In this document: positions 1 through 8,586 of the stretch, piece by piece
Position numbering within the stretch: position 1 is the stretch's first letter
Layout of the letters: each line of letters begins with the position of its first letter
DNA from: Pseudactinotalea terrae
GTDB lineage: Bacteria > Actinomycetota > Actinomycetes > Actinomycetales > Beutenbergiaceae
Assembly: GCF_009733845.1 (NCBI RefSeq)
Contig: NZ_WNXZ01000007.1
Span: forward strand, 1-64,000
Length of the DNA: 64,000 bases
Reading direction: 5' to 3'
The notes under the pieces: model-generated
What the model was told of the DNA's origin: nothing
Seen by the model: only the letters and a program-made list of their open reading frames with translations
Database searches by the model: none
Program-made: the position numbers and the translations under genes

Positions 1-239
1 TGTTCGGCGGGTGCCAGGCTGGTGGAGATGATCCCGATGAAGGGGCCGATCACCATCGCGCACGCGGCGCCCAGCACGATGGCCTTGATGATGGTCTCGA
101 CCCGGCCCGGGCGGGGCACCCCATCGATCAGTGTCCCCGACCCCGGCCTACGTCGTCGCCGCGGGGGTGGCGCGCCGGCGCCGGCGCCGGTGCCGGTGTG
201 GCTGTGGCTGTGGCTGTGGGTGGTGTGGGTGGTGCTCAT
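1..239 (-). CDS. Carbohydrate ABC transporter permease (LplC/AraQ-like), C-terminus off the window
   Basis: Only the first 79 codons lie in the window. The start is the ATG complementary to 237-239, which overlaps the stop of the upstream permease by four bases (ATGA), so the two are translationally coupled. The N-terminus is unusual: alternating His/Ser (HSHSHSH) runs into Gly-Ala and Pro-Arg repeats encoded by hexanucleotide repeats. It is followed by a first membrane segment (IVLGAACAIVIGPFIGI) and a periplasm-facing STSLAP sequence typical of the second inner-membrane subunit of sugar ABC importers. It would pair with the permease encoded next to it to form the translocation pore. The substrate cannot be told from this sequence; neither the solute-binding protein nor the ATPase is in view. 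Confidence 0.75.
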   Translation of the reverse strand, partial: MSTTHTTHSHSHSHTGTGAGAGAPPPRRRRRPGSGTLIDGVPRPGRVETIIKAIVLGAACAMVIGPFIGIISTSLAPAE

Positions 240-1228
240 GCGCGGTAGACGCCTTCCTCGCCCAGGGCGTGGGCGATCTTGTTGGCGACCAGCACCAGCA
301 CCAGCCCGACCAGGCCCTTGACCAGGCCGACCGCGGCGCTGACGCCCCAGGCGCCGCCGATGACGCCGTTGTTGTAGACGTAGGTGTCCAGCACCTCTGA
401 GACGTCCCGGCCTACGGCCTGCTGCTGCAGCAGCAGCTGCTCGAACCCCACAGAGAGGGAGTCGCCGAGCTTGAGGATCAGCAGCAGCACGATGATCGCC
501 CGCATCCCGGGCAGGGTCACGTGCCAGGTCTGGCGCCACCGGGACGCACCATCCATCGCGGAGGCCTCATACAAGGACCGGTCGATCTGGGACAGCACCG
601 CCAGGAACAAGATCGTGGCCCAGCCGGTGTCCTTCCAGATCACCTGCGAGGTGATCAACGCATAGAACGCCTCCGGGTTACCGATGATGTTCACGGCCTC
701 GAACCCGTTCGCGCGCAGGAAGTTGTTGATCATCCCCGCACCCCCCAGCACCTGCTGGAACACCGCCACCACGATCACCCAGGACAGAAAGTGCGGCAGA
801 TACAGCACCGACTGCACCGCCTGCTTGACCTTGTTCGAGACCAGGCTGTTCAACAACAACGCCACCACGATCGGCGCCGGGAACACGAACACCGTCTGCA
901 ACAACGTGATGAACAACGTGTTCCGCAACGCCTGCAAGAACCGCGGATCACCATCAAAAAGAATCGAGAAGTTCTCCAACCCCACCCACAGGCTGCGATC
1001 AATCCCCAGATACGGCTGATAATCCTGGAACGCGATCACATTCCCACCCAGCGCCACATACTGGAACACGATCACCACAGCAATACCCGGCAACGCCAAC
1101 AACAACACCGGATGATCACGCCGCAACCGAGCCCACCAACCCTGCCCCGGGCGGCGCGCCGGTCTGCGTGGGTCCCCGCCTCGCGGGGCGACCGGGGCGG
1201 TCACCTCCCGCTCGGACGTCGCCGTCAC
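236..1228 (-). CDS. Carbohydrate ABC transporter permease (LplB/UgpA-like)
   Basis: A 330-aa inner-membrane permease with about six transmembrane segments. The EAA loop that contacts the ATPase is visible near the C-terminal third (EASAMDGASRWRQTWHVTLP), as in LplB-type sugar permeases. The cytoplasmic N-terminal tail is rich in Arg and Pro and is followed by a first helix (PVLLLALPGIAVVIVFQYV). I chose the GTG complementary to 1226-1228. The reading frame continues upstream to 1426, but that part is not permease-like and crosses a possible promoter. The start is uncertain because no strong ribosome binding site precedes it. It overlaps the second permease by four bases. Together they would import a mono- or oligosaccharide. 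Confidence 0.8.
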   Translation of the reverse strand: MTATSEREVTAPVAPRGGDPRRPARRPGQGWWARLRRDHPVLLLALPGIAVVIVFQYVALGGNVIAFQDYQPYLGIDRSLWVGLENFSILFDGDPRFLQALRNTLFITLLQTVFVFPAPIVVALLLNSLVSNKVKQAVQSVLYLPHFLSWVIVVAVFQQVLGGAGMINNFLRANGFEAVNIIGNPEAFYALITSQVIWKDTGWATILFLAVLSQIDRSLYEASAMDGASRWRQTWHVTLPGMRAIIVLLLILKLGDSLSVGFEQLLLQQQAVGRDVSEVLDTYVYNNGVIGGAWGVSAAVGLVKGLVGLVLVLVANKIAHALGEEGVYRA

Positions 1229-1334
1229 GGCTCGACCGCGCAGGGTCGAGACGCCGGTGCAACGTTCGAGCGCGTGCACATCCGTGTGGTGGCTTCGGGC
1301 ATCTTCAGCTCCTTCTGACGAGTCCGCGGGAGCC

Positions 1335-1382
1335 ACCTTGCGACACCGAGCCATGTTTGTCAAGGGCCTACGATTAATCCGT
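1335..1382 (-). promoter_or_regulatory. Possible promoter and operator of the sugar permease operon
   Basis: On the minus strand a perfect TTGACA (complement of 1358-1363) is followed 17 bases later by a weak -10, CAAGGT (1335-1340). Just upstream lies a near-palindrome, ACGATTAATCCGT (1370-1382), placed where a LacI- or GntR-type operator could sit. This assignment rests on position and motif only. Confidence 0.3.
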
Positions 1383-1476
1383 CGAAGTGTGCCTCGCTGG
1401 CAGCACAACGGCGTGCGGGCCGTCACCGGGGTCGCGATCCCGCGCCCGGCCGCCGCCGATGCCCTAGGTTCTGGCC

Positions 1477-1944
1477 ATGAACCCGAGTGCGCAGCCGGGC
1501 AACGGCCTGGACGAGCAGGAGCGGCAGGGCAGGCGGTGGGCGATCGCGGCAGCGATCACCCAGCTGGCGAGCGCGTTCCTGTTCATCGGCGTGCAGTACT
1601 TCGGGCTCGAGTACGACATCCCTGTCGGCGGAGACCCGCACGGATACGCGCAGGTCTTCGGGTTCTTCCTCTCGTTCCTGCTGCTGATCCCCGGCATTGC
1701 CCTGCCCGGCATCGCGATCCCGCTGCTGCGCCGGTCCAGGCCCAGCGGTGCGGTGCTGCTCATCATCGCCGCGACCATGTGGGCGCTGCTCTTCGCGATC
1801 CTCGTGTCCGGCTACCCGGGCGGCATCACCGAGATGAACTGGGTGCGGGTGGTCACGATCGTGGTCAGCGCGTTCTGGCTGATCGTGTGCGCGTGGTCGG
1901 TCTGGGCCGGAGCCGCGGCCTACTCCCGTTTCGACCGACGCTGA
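1477..1944 (+). CDS. Small integral membrane protein of unknown function
   Basis: A 155-aa protein with a charged 20-residue N-terminal tail (rich in Glu, Gln and Arg) and four predicted transmembrane segments. The loop after the first segment carries a GVQYFGLEYDIP sequence. No known domain is recognised. It is transcribed away from the sugar transporter operon and lies 14 bases upstream of the next gene on the same strand, so the two may be co-transcribed. The ATG at 1477 is the only sensible start, since the hydrophobic segment begins about 22 codons later. Confidence 0.65.
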   Translation: MNPSAQPGNGLDEQERQGRRWAIAAAITQLASAFLFIGVQYFGLEYDIPVGGDPHGYAQVFGFFLSFLLLIPGIALPGIAIPLLRRSRPSGAVLLIIAATMWALLFAILVSGYPGGITEMNWVRVVTIVVSAFWLIVCAWSVWAGAAAYSRFDRR

Positions 1945-1958
1945 GGGACACTGGGGCC

Positions 1959-2684
1959 ATGTATCCACCAGGACCGCTCAATCTCGGCGAGGGCGAGGCG
2001 GGTCTCAGCTACGCCGGTGTCTACGCGGCGGCGGAGCGCGACCACGTGATCGCTGCGCTCGGCGAGATGCGCTTCACCGGGTACGTCGGGCCGCAGGAGG
2101 GCACCTGGGTGCTCTCGGTCGCAGGGAACCCGCTGGCGAAGGTGGCCGGCAAGAAGAGGCGGATCGACGACGTCGCTCGTGACCTTGCCGCGACCCTCGA
2201 GGTGGTGACGCTCGCCGCTGAGGTGAGCAAGGACGAGCGGCTCCGCCTCTGGGCGTTCGACGGCGACTCTCCCCTGCCGGTGTACGACTCCCAGCCGCCC
2301 GAGGACGATGGCGGAGCCGGCGGGATCGTGCTCGACGACTTCGGCAACCCGGTGATCGGCGAGGGCGCCTTCGTGGACACCGAGATGGTCGCCGTCTCGT
2401 TGCTCGCGGCCTTCGACGCCGACGACCCCGACGGCAAGCTCGCCGAGCTGCTGGAGGAGGACATCGGCGAGGACACCAACGAGTCCGAGCGGCTCACCGA
2501 GATCCTGCGGATCCTGGGGCTGCCCACGTGGATCGTGTCCTCGGACTCCCTGCCCAGGCGGGTGCCCGGCGGGCCGGACCGCGAGCAGGTGCTCAGGCTC
2601 GGCGCCGGGAAGCCGGGAGTGCAGGGCTGGTTCGCGGACGCGCTGAGGCGTCCCGTGCGGCCGCGACCGAAGAGGGATCTCTAG
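1959..2684 (+). CDS. Acidic cytoplasmic protein, unknown function
   Basis: A 241-aa soluble protein with no signal peptide or membrane segment. The sequence alternates hydrophobic and acidic stretches (LAELLEEDIGEDTNES) and ends in a basic tail (RRPVRPRPKR). I do not recognise the family. The start is the ATG at 1959; the frame is open further upstream but that part overlaps the preceding membrane protein gene. Transcription is in line with the gene before it and the kinase after it. Confidence 0.6.
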   Translation: MYPPGPLNLGEGEAGLSYAGVYAAAERDHVIAALGEMRFTGYVGPQEGTWVLSVAGNPLAKVAGKKRRIDDVARDLAATLEVVTLAAEVSKDERLRLWAFDGDSPLPVYDSQPPEDDGGAGGIVLDDFGNPVIGEGAFVDTEMVAVSLLAAFDADDPDGKLAELLEEDIGEDTNESERLTEILRILGLPTWIVSSDSLPRRVPGGPDREQVLRLGAGKPGVQGWFADALRRPVRPRPKRDL

Positions 2685-2713
2685 CGTCCCAGCCGAGCGA
2701 TAGCGTGCGGACC

Positions 2714-4348
2714 ATGACGACCGCTCCGCGACCGGCCGTGCGCGACGACGCACGTGGCATGAGCACGCGCACGGTCCGGACCGTGCAGCTGCAGCTCGGC
2801 GCGGTCATCCTGGTCACGGTCGGCGTGGTGGCGGCGGTCGATGCGATCACCAACCCGAACGCGCTCGTGCTGGGCCTCGCAGCCGCCGCGATCGCGACGG
2901 CGGCCGCCCTGCTGGTCCCGTGGCACCGTCTTCCCTTCTACGCGACAGCGCTCGTCCCGGCCATCGACATCGTGGCGATCGGGCTGCTGCGCGACAGCAG
3001 CCCCCCGGCGGGCTTCTCGCTGCTGTGGACGTTCCCGGTGATCTGGTCGGCGTGGGCGTACGGCCTGGTCGGGTCGATCAGCTCGGTGGCGGTGGTGTCG
3101 GTGGCGTACTGGCTGATGACAGCCTCGACCCCCACCGCTCAGTCGCTCGCCTTCCGGCTGATGTTCCCTGCCGTGCTCGCGATGCTGGCGGGGATCACAC
3201 GCGTGAACGCGCGCCGCGCGCAGGCCCAGCGCGTGCTCCTGCAGCGCCAGGCGCTCGCACTGCGGAACGCTGCCGGTCGCGCGCACCGGCAGGAGAGCCT
3301 GGTCACGGAGGTGCTCGACAGCGTCGACTTCTCGGTCGTGGCGTTCACTCCCGACGGCTCGGTGCTGATCACCAACGATGCGGCGGCGCGACTGCAACGC
3401 ACGCGGGACAGCTCAGGAGACGCCGTCTACGACGCCGACGGGTTCACCCCGCTCGAGCCCGCTGCCCGCGTCGAGGAGCGGGCCCGCCGTGGCGAGACCT
3501 TCTCGAACGTGCTGAGCTGGTACGGGGATCCCGGCTCCGACGACCGCCGCGCCCTTCAGGTCACGGCGCGACCTCTCACCGGCCCGGCCGGTGAAGGGGT
3601 GGGGCGCGTCGTCGTCGCGCGTGAGGTCACCGATGAGCAGCTCGCGCTGCGCGCCCGTGACGATCTGGTGGCCTCGGTGTCCCACGAGCTGCGCACGCCG
3701 CTCACCTCGATCGTGGGCTACCTGGACCTCGTCGAGGACGACCCCACCCTCAGCGCCAGCGCCCGCCACAACGTGCAGGTGGCCCAGCGCAACGCCGAGC
3801 GGCTGCTCGCGCTCGTCGCGGACGTGCTCGCCGTCTCCGCCGCCTCCCGCATGGGTATCGACATCCGGATCGAGCGGGAGGCCATCGACCTGGCCGAGGT
3901 GGTCGAGGCAGCGATCGAGGCAGCGGAGGTCCGCGCGCGCGAGCGGTCGATGACCATCGACAGCACCGCCGTCGAACCCTGTCCAGCGCGTGCCGACCCG
4001 CACCGCATCCGGCAGGTGGTCGACAACCTGATCGGGAACGCGGTCAAGTACGGCCGTGAGGGTGGGCGGATCGAGATCGGCTGCACCACCGACGACCACC
4101 ATGCGTGGATCGTGGTGCGCGACGACGGACCGGGCATCACCAGCCACGACCAGGCCCGGCTGTTCGAGCGGTTCTTCCGGTCTCTGTCCGTGCGGAACAC
4201 CTCGACGCACGGCAGCGGCCTGGGGCTCGCGATCAGCCGCGACATCGTGCGCGCGCACGGCGGCGACATCACGGTGACCAGCACGGTCGGAGCGGGCGCG
4301 ACGTTCGTCGTCCGGCTCCCCCTCACATCCCCCGAGGAGTCGTCATGA
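2714..4348 (+). CDS. Sensor histidine kinase with membrane sensor and PAS-like domain
   Basis: A 544-aa kinase. About six hydrophobic segments lie in residues 25-170, followed by a helical linker (residues 175-200) and a PAS-like domain (about 205-300). The transmitter begins with the H-box SVSHELRTPLTS, whose phospho-accepting His is residue 324. The N-box (DNLIGNAVKYG), G1 (DDGPGI), F-box (FERFF) and G2 (GSGLGLAI) follow, so the catalytic parts are intact. Its stop overlaps the start of the next gene by four bases (ATGA). The likely partner is the OmpR-type regulator encoded convergently at 5517-6272. The signal sensed is unknown. Confidence 0.88.
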   Translation: MTTAPRPAVRDDARGMSTRTVRTVQLQLGAVILVTVGVVAAVDAITNPNALVLGLAAAAIATAAALLVPWHRLPFYATALVPAIDIVAIGLLRDSSPPAGFSLLWTFPVIWSAWAYGLVGSISSVAVVSVAYWLMTASTPTAQSLAFRLMFPAVLAMLAGITRVNARRAQAQRVLLQRQALALRNAAGRAHRQESLVTEVLDSVDFSVVAFTPDGSVLITNDAAARLQRTRDSSGDAVYDADGFTPLEPAARVEERARRGETFSNVLSWYGDPGSDDRRALQVTARPLTGPAGEGVGRVVVAREVTDEQLALRARDDLVASVSHELRTPLTSIVGYLDLVEDDPTLSASARHNVQVAQRNAERLLALVADVLAVSAASRMGIDIRIEREAIDLAEVVEAAIEAAEVRARERSMTIDSTAVEPCPARADPHRIRQVVDNLIGNAVKYGREGGRIEIGCTTDDHHAWIVVRDDGPGITSHDQARLFERFFRSLSVRNTSTHGSGLGLAISRDIVRAHGGDITVTSTVGAGATFVVRLPLTSPEESS

Positions 4349-5535
4349 CCTGGCTGGACGCGCCCACCATGAGCGCCGCGACCGCCCTGGTGGTGACGGT
4401 GTGCGGCGTGCTCTACCTGCTCGACACGCTGTACCGCCGGGGCAACGCTGCCGCACACCTGTGGTCGGCGGCCTTCGTGGGCGGCATCCTTACCACGCTC
4501 TCCTACCTGGCCTGGAACCTCCTCGAGGAGGGCTGGGTCGCGAACGCCGTCGGCAACTGCTCGTTGGTGGCGACGATGGGCTTGTTGTGGCTGGGGTGCG
4601 CACGGTTCAACGGCCCGCTGGGCCGGATCCGTGGACCCGTGGTCGGGCTGGCAGCCACGCTCACCTTCCTGACGACGCTCATCCCTGGGCCGGACGGCGG
4701 CGACTGGGCGGGCGCCGAGGTCATGTTCGTCTCGATGGCGCTGCTGGCGGGGCTCGGGGCGCTGGAGGCCAGGCGAGGCGGGATCGCCCGCTTCCGCCCC
4801 GCGCTCTTCCTCTCGCTGACGTTCGGGGCAGCCAGCCTCTTCTACGCGGCCCGCACCGTGGTCGCGCTGACCACGGGCACCGCGAGCGCGCTCTTCACGG
4901 AGTGGTTCGGCACCGCCAGCGCATCGATCCTGACGATCGTGCTCACGGTGGTCGCGGTCGTCGCGATGACGATGCTTCGCGTGCAGTCGCAGGCGGAGAG
5001 CAGGGGTCGCAGCACACCCCTGGGCCTGCGCGAGGACGGCTTCCTCGACGTCCGCTCCTTCACGCACGCGTTGGCCAGCGTGATCGAACGGGCCAGGGCG
5101 ACCAACCAGCAGGCCACGGTCCTGATGGTGCGACTGCATGGCGTGGAAGAGATCGGTGCCGCGTTCGGGGCCCGCCCCGCCCGCGACCTCACCACGCGCT
5201 GGCGCACGATCACGCTGCGCTTCATGCCTCTGGAGGCGTTCGCTGCGGACGACGACGGGGACGCGATCGTGGTCGCCCTCCCCGGCATGGCCGACGGCGA
5301 GGCGCTCAACCTGGGAAACCGGCTCTCGCAGCACCTCGCCAGCGAGCTGGCCGCAGTGGAGGGCGAGATCGTGCCGGTCATCGGGGTGGGGATCGCCACC
5401 GGCACGTGGAGCCGAGACGCAGCCGAGCTGGTCGCCGCGGCGCAGGCGGCAGCCGAGCAGTCGATCGACAACCTCGACGGCGGCGCCGTCCTCGACGCCG
5501 CGCCCGCACCGTCGGGTCAGGCCGTCATCCGGTAG
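4345..5535 (+). CDS. Membrane protein with a degenerate GGDEF-like domain
   Basis: A 396-aa protein with seven or so N-terminal transmembrane segments (residues 8-215) and a cytoplasmic domain (about 225-380) laid out like a diguanylate cyclase. At the place of the GGDEF active site the sequence reads DDDGDAIVVALP, so the catalytic signature is lost. Cyclic-di-GMP synthesis is therefore unlikely, and a sensory or protein-binding role is inferred. The start codon overlaps the kinase stop (ATGA), so the two proteins are made together. Its 3-prime end overlaps the convergent response regulator gene by 19 bases. Confidence 0.6.
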   Translation: MTWLDAPTMSAATALVVTVCGVLYLLDTLYRRGNAAAHLWSAAFVGGILTTLSYLAWNLLEEGWVANAVGNCSLVATMGLLWLGCARFNGPLGRIRGPVVGLAATLTFLTTLIPGPDGGDWAGAEVMFVSMALLAGLGALEARRGGIARFRPALFLSLTFGAASLFYAARTVVALTTGTASALFTEWFGTASASILTIVLTVVAVVAMTMLRVQSQAESRGRSTPLGLREDGFLDVRSFTHALASVIERARATNQQATVLMVRLHGVEEIGAAFGARPARDLTTRWRTITLRFMPLEAFAADDDGDAIVVALPGMADGEALNLGNRLSQHLASELAAVEGEIVPVIGVGIATGTWSRDAAELVAAAQAAAEQSIDNLDGGAVLDAAPAPSGQAVIR

Positions 5536-6272
5536 CCGACGCCGCGGATCGTCTCGATCCAGCGGGGCCCGGCGGCGGACTCCCCGAGCTTGCGCCGCAG
5601 GTTCGCCACGTGCACCTCGATCGCGCGGGTGTCGTGCTCGGAGACGTAGGTGCCCATGTGCGCCTCGCCGCGCACGACGAGGGCGAGGTCCGCCTTGCTC
5701 ACCACCCGGCGACCCGCGGCCATCAGCTCGGCGAGGATGTCGAACTCGCTGCGGGTCAGCTCGATGTCGACGTCGTCGCAGGTCACGATGCGCATCGCGA
5801 CGTTGAGCCGCAGCCCGCGGTGCGTGAACCACTCCGAGGAGTCACCGCTCTCCTCGCGAGCGGGGGTGGGCGGGGGCGCCGACTCGGGTGAGCCGGCGAC
5901 GCTACGCGGACGGCGGAGCATCGCCTCGATCCGGGCGCGCAGCTCGCGCGGCCGGAAGGGTTTGGTGAGGTAGTCGTCGGCTCCGGACTGCAGGCCCTGC
6001 AGGGTATCGATCTCGTCGTCACGCGCCGTCAGCATCACGATGTAGGTGGAGCTGATGGCGCGGATCCGCTTGGCGGTCTCGAACCCGTCGATACCGGGCA
6101 TGCTGACGTCGAGGGTGGTGACGATCGGGCCGTGCTCGCGCACGAGCTCGACGCCCTCGAGCCCGGTCGCGGCGGCGTGCACCGTGAAGCCCGCCTGCTC
6201 CAGCACCACGCTGACGAGGCCGCGGATGTCCTCGTCGTCCTCGATGACGACGGCGATGTTCGCCTTGTCCAT
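5517..6272 (-). CDS. OmpR/PhoB-family response regulator
   Basis: A 251-aa two-domain regulator. The receiver (residues 5-120) has the acidic pocket (EDDED), the phospho-acceptor Asp in LDVSMPG, and the conserved Thr and Lys (MLTARD and LTKPF). The C-terminal winged helix (about 150-248) has the family pattern IELTRSEFDIL and VANLRRKLG and ends GVGYRM. The start is the ATG complementary to 6270-6272, giving MDKANIAVV at the start of the receiver; the longer upstream frame is out-of-frame coding noise. It is convergent with the histidine kinase operon, its probable partner. Confidence 0.88.
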   Translation of the reverse strand: MDKANIAVVIEDDEDIRGLVSVVLEQAGFTVHAAATGLEGVELVREHGPIVTTLDVSMPGIDGFETAKRIRAISSTYIVMLTARDDEIDTLQGLQSGADDYLTKPFRPRELRARIEAMLRRPRSVAGSPESAPPPTPAREESGDSSEWFTHRGLRLNVAMRIVTCDDVDIELTRSEFDILAELMAAGRRVVSKADLALVVRGEAHMGTYVSEHDTRAIEVHVANLRRKLGESAAGPRWIETIRGVGYRMTA

Positions 6273-6378
6273 GTCCGCGCTCCCCGAGTCAAGGCGCTGG
6301 TGCACCGTTGTCACGCTCTCGGTGACGATATCGGAGAAGAGGTGCTTGAACGCCGGACCGGGGCCGGAACCGGGCACC

Positions 6379-7971
6379 TCAGCCCTGCCCGCAGGGCAGC
6401 CGCCAGCCAGGACCGGGGCTGTAGGAGGCGAAGATGAACTCGCGCGAGTGGCTGGCCGAGACCAGCTGGGTGTCGAGCGAGGTCCCGGTGATCGTGTATC
6501 GGGAGCCGCTGCCGGCGACCGTGGTCGCGTTGACCGACTGGAACGTGAGCGGGTGACCGGTGAGCGAGGTGCCGCAGACGAGCGTGGCGAAGTCGATCTC
6601 AGCGCGCCACGGCACGTAGAACTCGCTGGTCGAGGTGACCCGCACGCGGAAGGCCACGTAGTAGTCGCTCGACGGCGCGACGCTGACCTCGACCTTGTAC
6701 AGCGACGGGTTCGGCTGCGGGGTCGGCACCTTGAGAGCGCAGAACTGCACGGTACGCGCGCCACCGGGCTGGAGCTGGCTCGCCCAGCCGTTGGAGCCGC
6801 CCACGGTCCAGTACCCGGTGGTCCGGTCGTAGCTGCGGGTCTCGATGTTGCTCAGCTGTACGGTTCCGGGCGCGGTCGGGTCCATCCCCCACATCGGGGC
6901 GAGCCTCGTGTTGAGCTGCACGGTCCAGTCCCCGAGAGGGCGGCGCGTGGTGTTGGTCACCGTGAAGGAGTGGCAGAAGGTCAGGGCGTTGGTCTGCGCA
7001 CCTGTCCACGGCGTGGAGTAGCTGTAGGAGATCCCCGGGCTGACCGTCACCGGCACCAGGCCGTTGCCGCCGGTTCCCGGTGTGGGCGTGCCGCCCCCGT
7101 CGCCGGTGCCGCCGCCGTCGTCGGGGTTGGTCCCGCCGCCGCCGTCGCCCGGGATGGGTGTGGCCGCACGGGTCGCGTGCGACAGCAGCACGCTGGCTGC
7201 GCCGTCGGCGGACCCGATGCTCTGGGGCACGCTGATCGCGACGTCGAACGTCAGGTCGGTTGCGGTGGTCCAGCCCTCCCCGCTGACGTCGATCGTGGCC
7301 TGCGCGCCGCTGACGGTCGTGACCAGGGTGTCGGTGCTGCCGCTCGCCGTGAGCACGACGACGGCCCGGCCGCCCTGGAGCGCGGCCGGGTTCGGCACGT
7401 CGACGACGACGCTGGTCACGGTGCTGCCGGTGGTGGTGATGGTCAGTGCCGCGGTCTGCGCCACTGCGCCGGCGAATCCGGCGACGGAGCCGGTGAGGGC
7501 GCCGAGGTTGCTGACGAGCGTCTCGCCGTCGGCGCCCGTGACCGAGAGCGCCACCGAGGTCGCTGCGGTGAGCCGCGGCAGGGCGCCGCAGGCGGCCGTG
7601 AGGTCGGCACCGTCGAGCTCGATGGTGGCTGATGCCGCGCTGGTCTCGGTGGCGATCTCGCAGGTCGATGCGCCCGCGATGGTGACATCGACCGAGTCGC
7701 CGGCGAGGAAGCCGCGGGAGGGGTCGGCGGTGACGCCGAGCGCTCCCACCCGCCAACCGCCGTCGTGCCACTCCGGCGCCCAGTCGAGCGTGGCGCCGTC
7801 GAGCGTGTGCACCGAGGCAGCGGCTGCGCCGAGATCCTCGGTGCGCAGACCGCCGAGCCCGGCGGCCGAGGAGACGACGACCGAGGCCAGGGCGAGGCCG
7901 GCGAGGCCGGCGAGGCCCGCGATCAGCGGGCGGCGCAGGCGGCGAGGCTCACGCACGGTGGGCCGCCTCAC
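6379..7971 (-). CDS. Large exported protein, probable SipW-processed surface protein
   Basis: A 530-aa protein with a twin-Arg-rich basic N-terminus and a long hydrophobic segment ending in SSAAGLGGL. The mature part has beta-rich Ser/Thr/Val segments (residues 45-260), a Gly-Asp-Pro-Thr linker (about 270-305), and a C-terminal region with four Cys. The C-terminal region has a TVTNTTRRPLGDWTVQLNT pattern that looks like a CBM2-type carbohydrate-binding fold; that comparison is tentative. The start overlaps the end of the signal peptidase gene by 23 bases. The motif after the signal peptide is shared with the small protein at 8587-9021, which suggests both are cut by the same peptidase. Confidence 0.65.
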   Translation of the reverse strand: MRRPTVREPRRLRRPLIAGLAGLAGLALASVVVSSAAGLGGLRTEDLGAAAASVHTLDGATLDWAPEWHDGGWRVGALGVTADPSRGFLAGDSVDVTIAGASTCEIATETSAASATIELDGADLTAACGALPRLTAATSVALSVTGADGETLVSNLGALTGSVAGFAGAVAQTAALTITTTGSTVTSVVVDVPNPAALQGGRAVVVLTASGSTDTLVTTVSGAQATIDVSGEGWTTATDLTFDVAISVPQSIGSADGAASVLLSHATRAATPIPGDGGGGTNPDDGGGTGDGGGTPTPGTGGNGLVPVTVSPGISYSYSTPWTGAQTNALTFCHSFTVTNTTRRPLGDWTVQLNTRLAPMWGMDPTAPGTVQLSNIETRSYDRTTGYWTVGGSNGWASQLQPGGARTVQFCALKVPTPQPNPSLYKVEVSVAPSSDYYVAFRVRVTSTSEFYVPWRAEIDFATLVCGTSLTGHPLTFQSVNATTVAGSGSRYTITGTSLDTQLVSASHSREFIFASYSPGPGWRLPCGQG

Positions 7972-8560
7972 GGGTGCGGTGGGGGGCGCCGTCCTCGTCG
8001 TCGTCGTCGGTGCGCGTGGACCACAGCAGCACGCTGACGATGGCGCCGATGACGGCTGCCAGAAGGATGGGGAGCACGGTCGGGCCGAGGTAGCGGCCCA
8101 GGCCGGGCACGGAGAAGATGGCGGTGCCGGTGATGTCGTTGGCGGTGAGCAACCACTGGTCGGCCGTCGGGTTGTTGTCGCCGAGGGTGGTGTAGACGAG
8201 CTCGCCGTCGACCTGCTCGGCGGTGACGACGCGGTGGATCACGTGGCCGCCCTCGCCGGGCTGGCCGTCGGGCACCGTGTAGGAGACGACGTCGCCGGGC
8301 TGGTAGTCGGCCTGGCGCCACGTGACCACGAGGTCGCCCGTGTAGTAGGTGGGCTCCATCGAGTGACCACTGACGATGGTCAGCCCGGTGAGGCCACCCC
8401 AGTGCGCCGGCCACATGAGCACGGCTGCGGCGATCACGAGGAGCCAGCCGAGGACCGAGACCACGCGGCGTGCCACGGGGCGGTCCGCCGTCGTGGGCTT
8501 GGTGTCCTGGGGGACGACGCAGGCACTGGACCCTGCCCTGTCCAGTGCCTGCGAGCTCAT
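7949..8560 (-). CDS. sipW: Signal peptidase I, ER-type (SipW-like)
   Basis: A 203-aa membrane peptidase with an N-terminal transmembrane segment (about residues 32-52), the nucleophile Ser in SGHSMEPTYYTGD, and a C-terminal transmembrane segment. Where the usual bacterial enzyme has a catalytic Lys, this one has GHVIHRVV, and an Asp box TLGDNNPTAD follows. This Ser-His-Asp arrangement is that of archaeal, eukaryotic and SipW-type peptidases. In Bacillus SipW processes TasA-like matrix proteins. The neighbours on both sides encode exported proteins with similar leader ends, which fits a dedicated role. The start is the ATG complementary to 8558-8560. Confidence 0.85.
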   Translation of the reverse strand: MSSQALDRAGSSACVVPQDTKPTTADRPVARRVVSVLGWLLVIAAAVLMWPAHWGGLTGLTIVSGHSMEPTYYTGDLVVTWRQADYQPGDVVSYTVPDGQPGEGGHVIHRVVTAEQVDGELVYTTLGDNNPTADQWLLTANDITGTAIFSVPGLGRYLGPTVLPILLAAVIGAIVSVLLWSTRTDDDDEDGAPHRTREAAHRA

Positions 8561-8586
8561 GGTGATCCGATCAGTGGTGGTGGGAA

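Noticed and set aside
3718-5832. Long minus-strand open frame opposite the kinase and GGDEF-like genes
   Set aside because: Composition is that of a shadow frame in high-GC DNA (Arg, Gly and Ala rich, no family blocks); both genes on the other strand have clear motifs.
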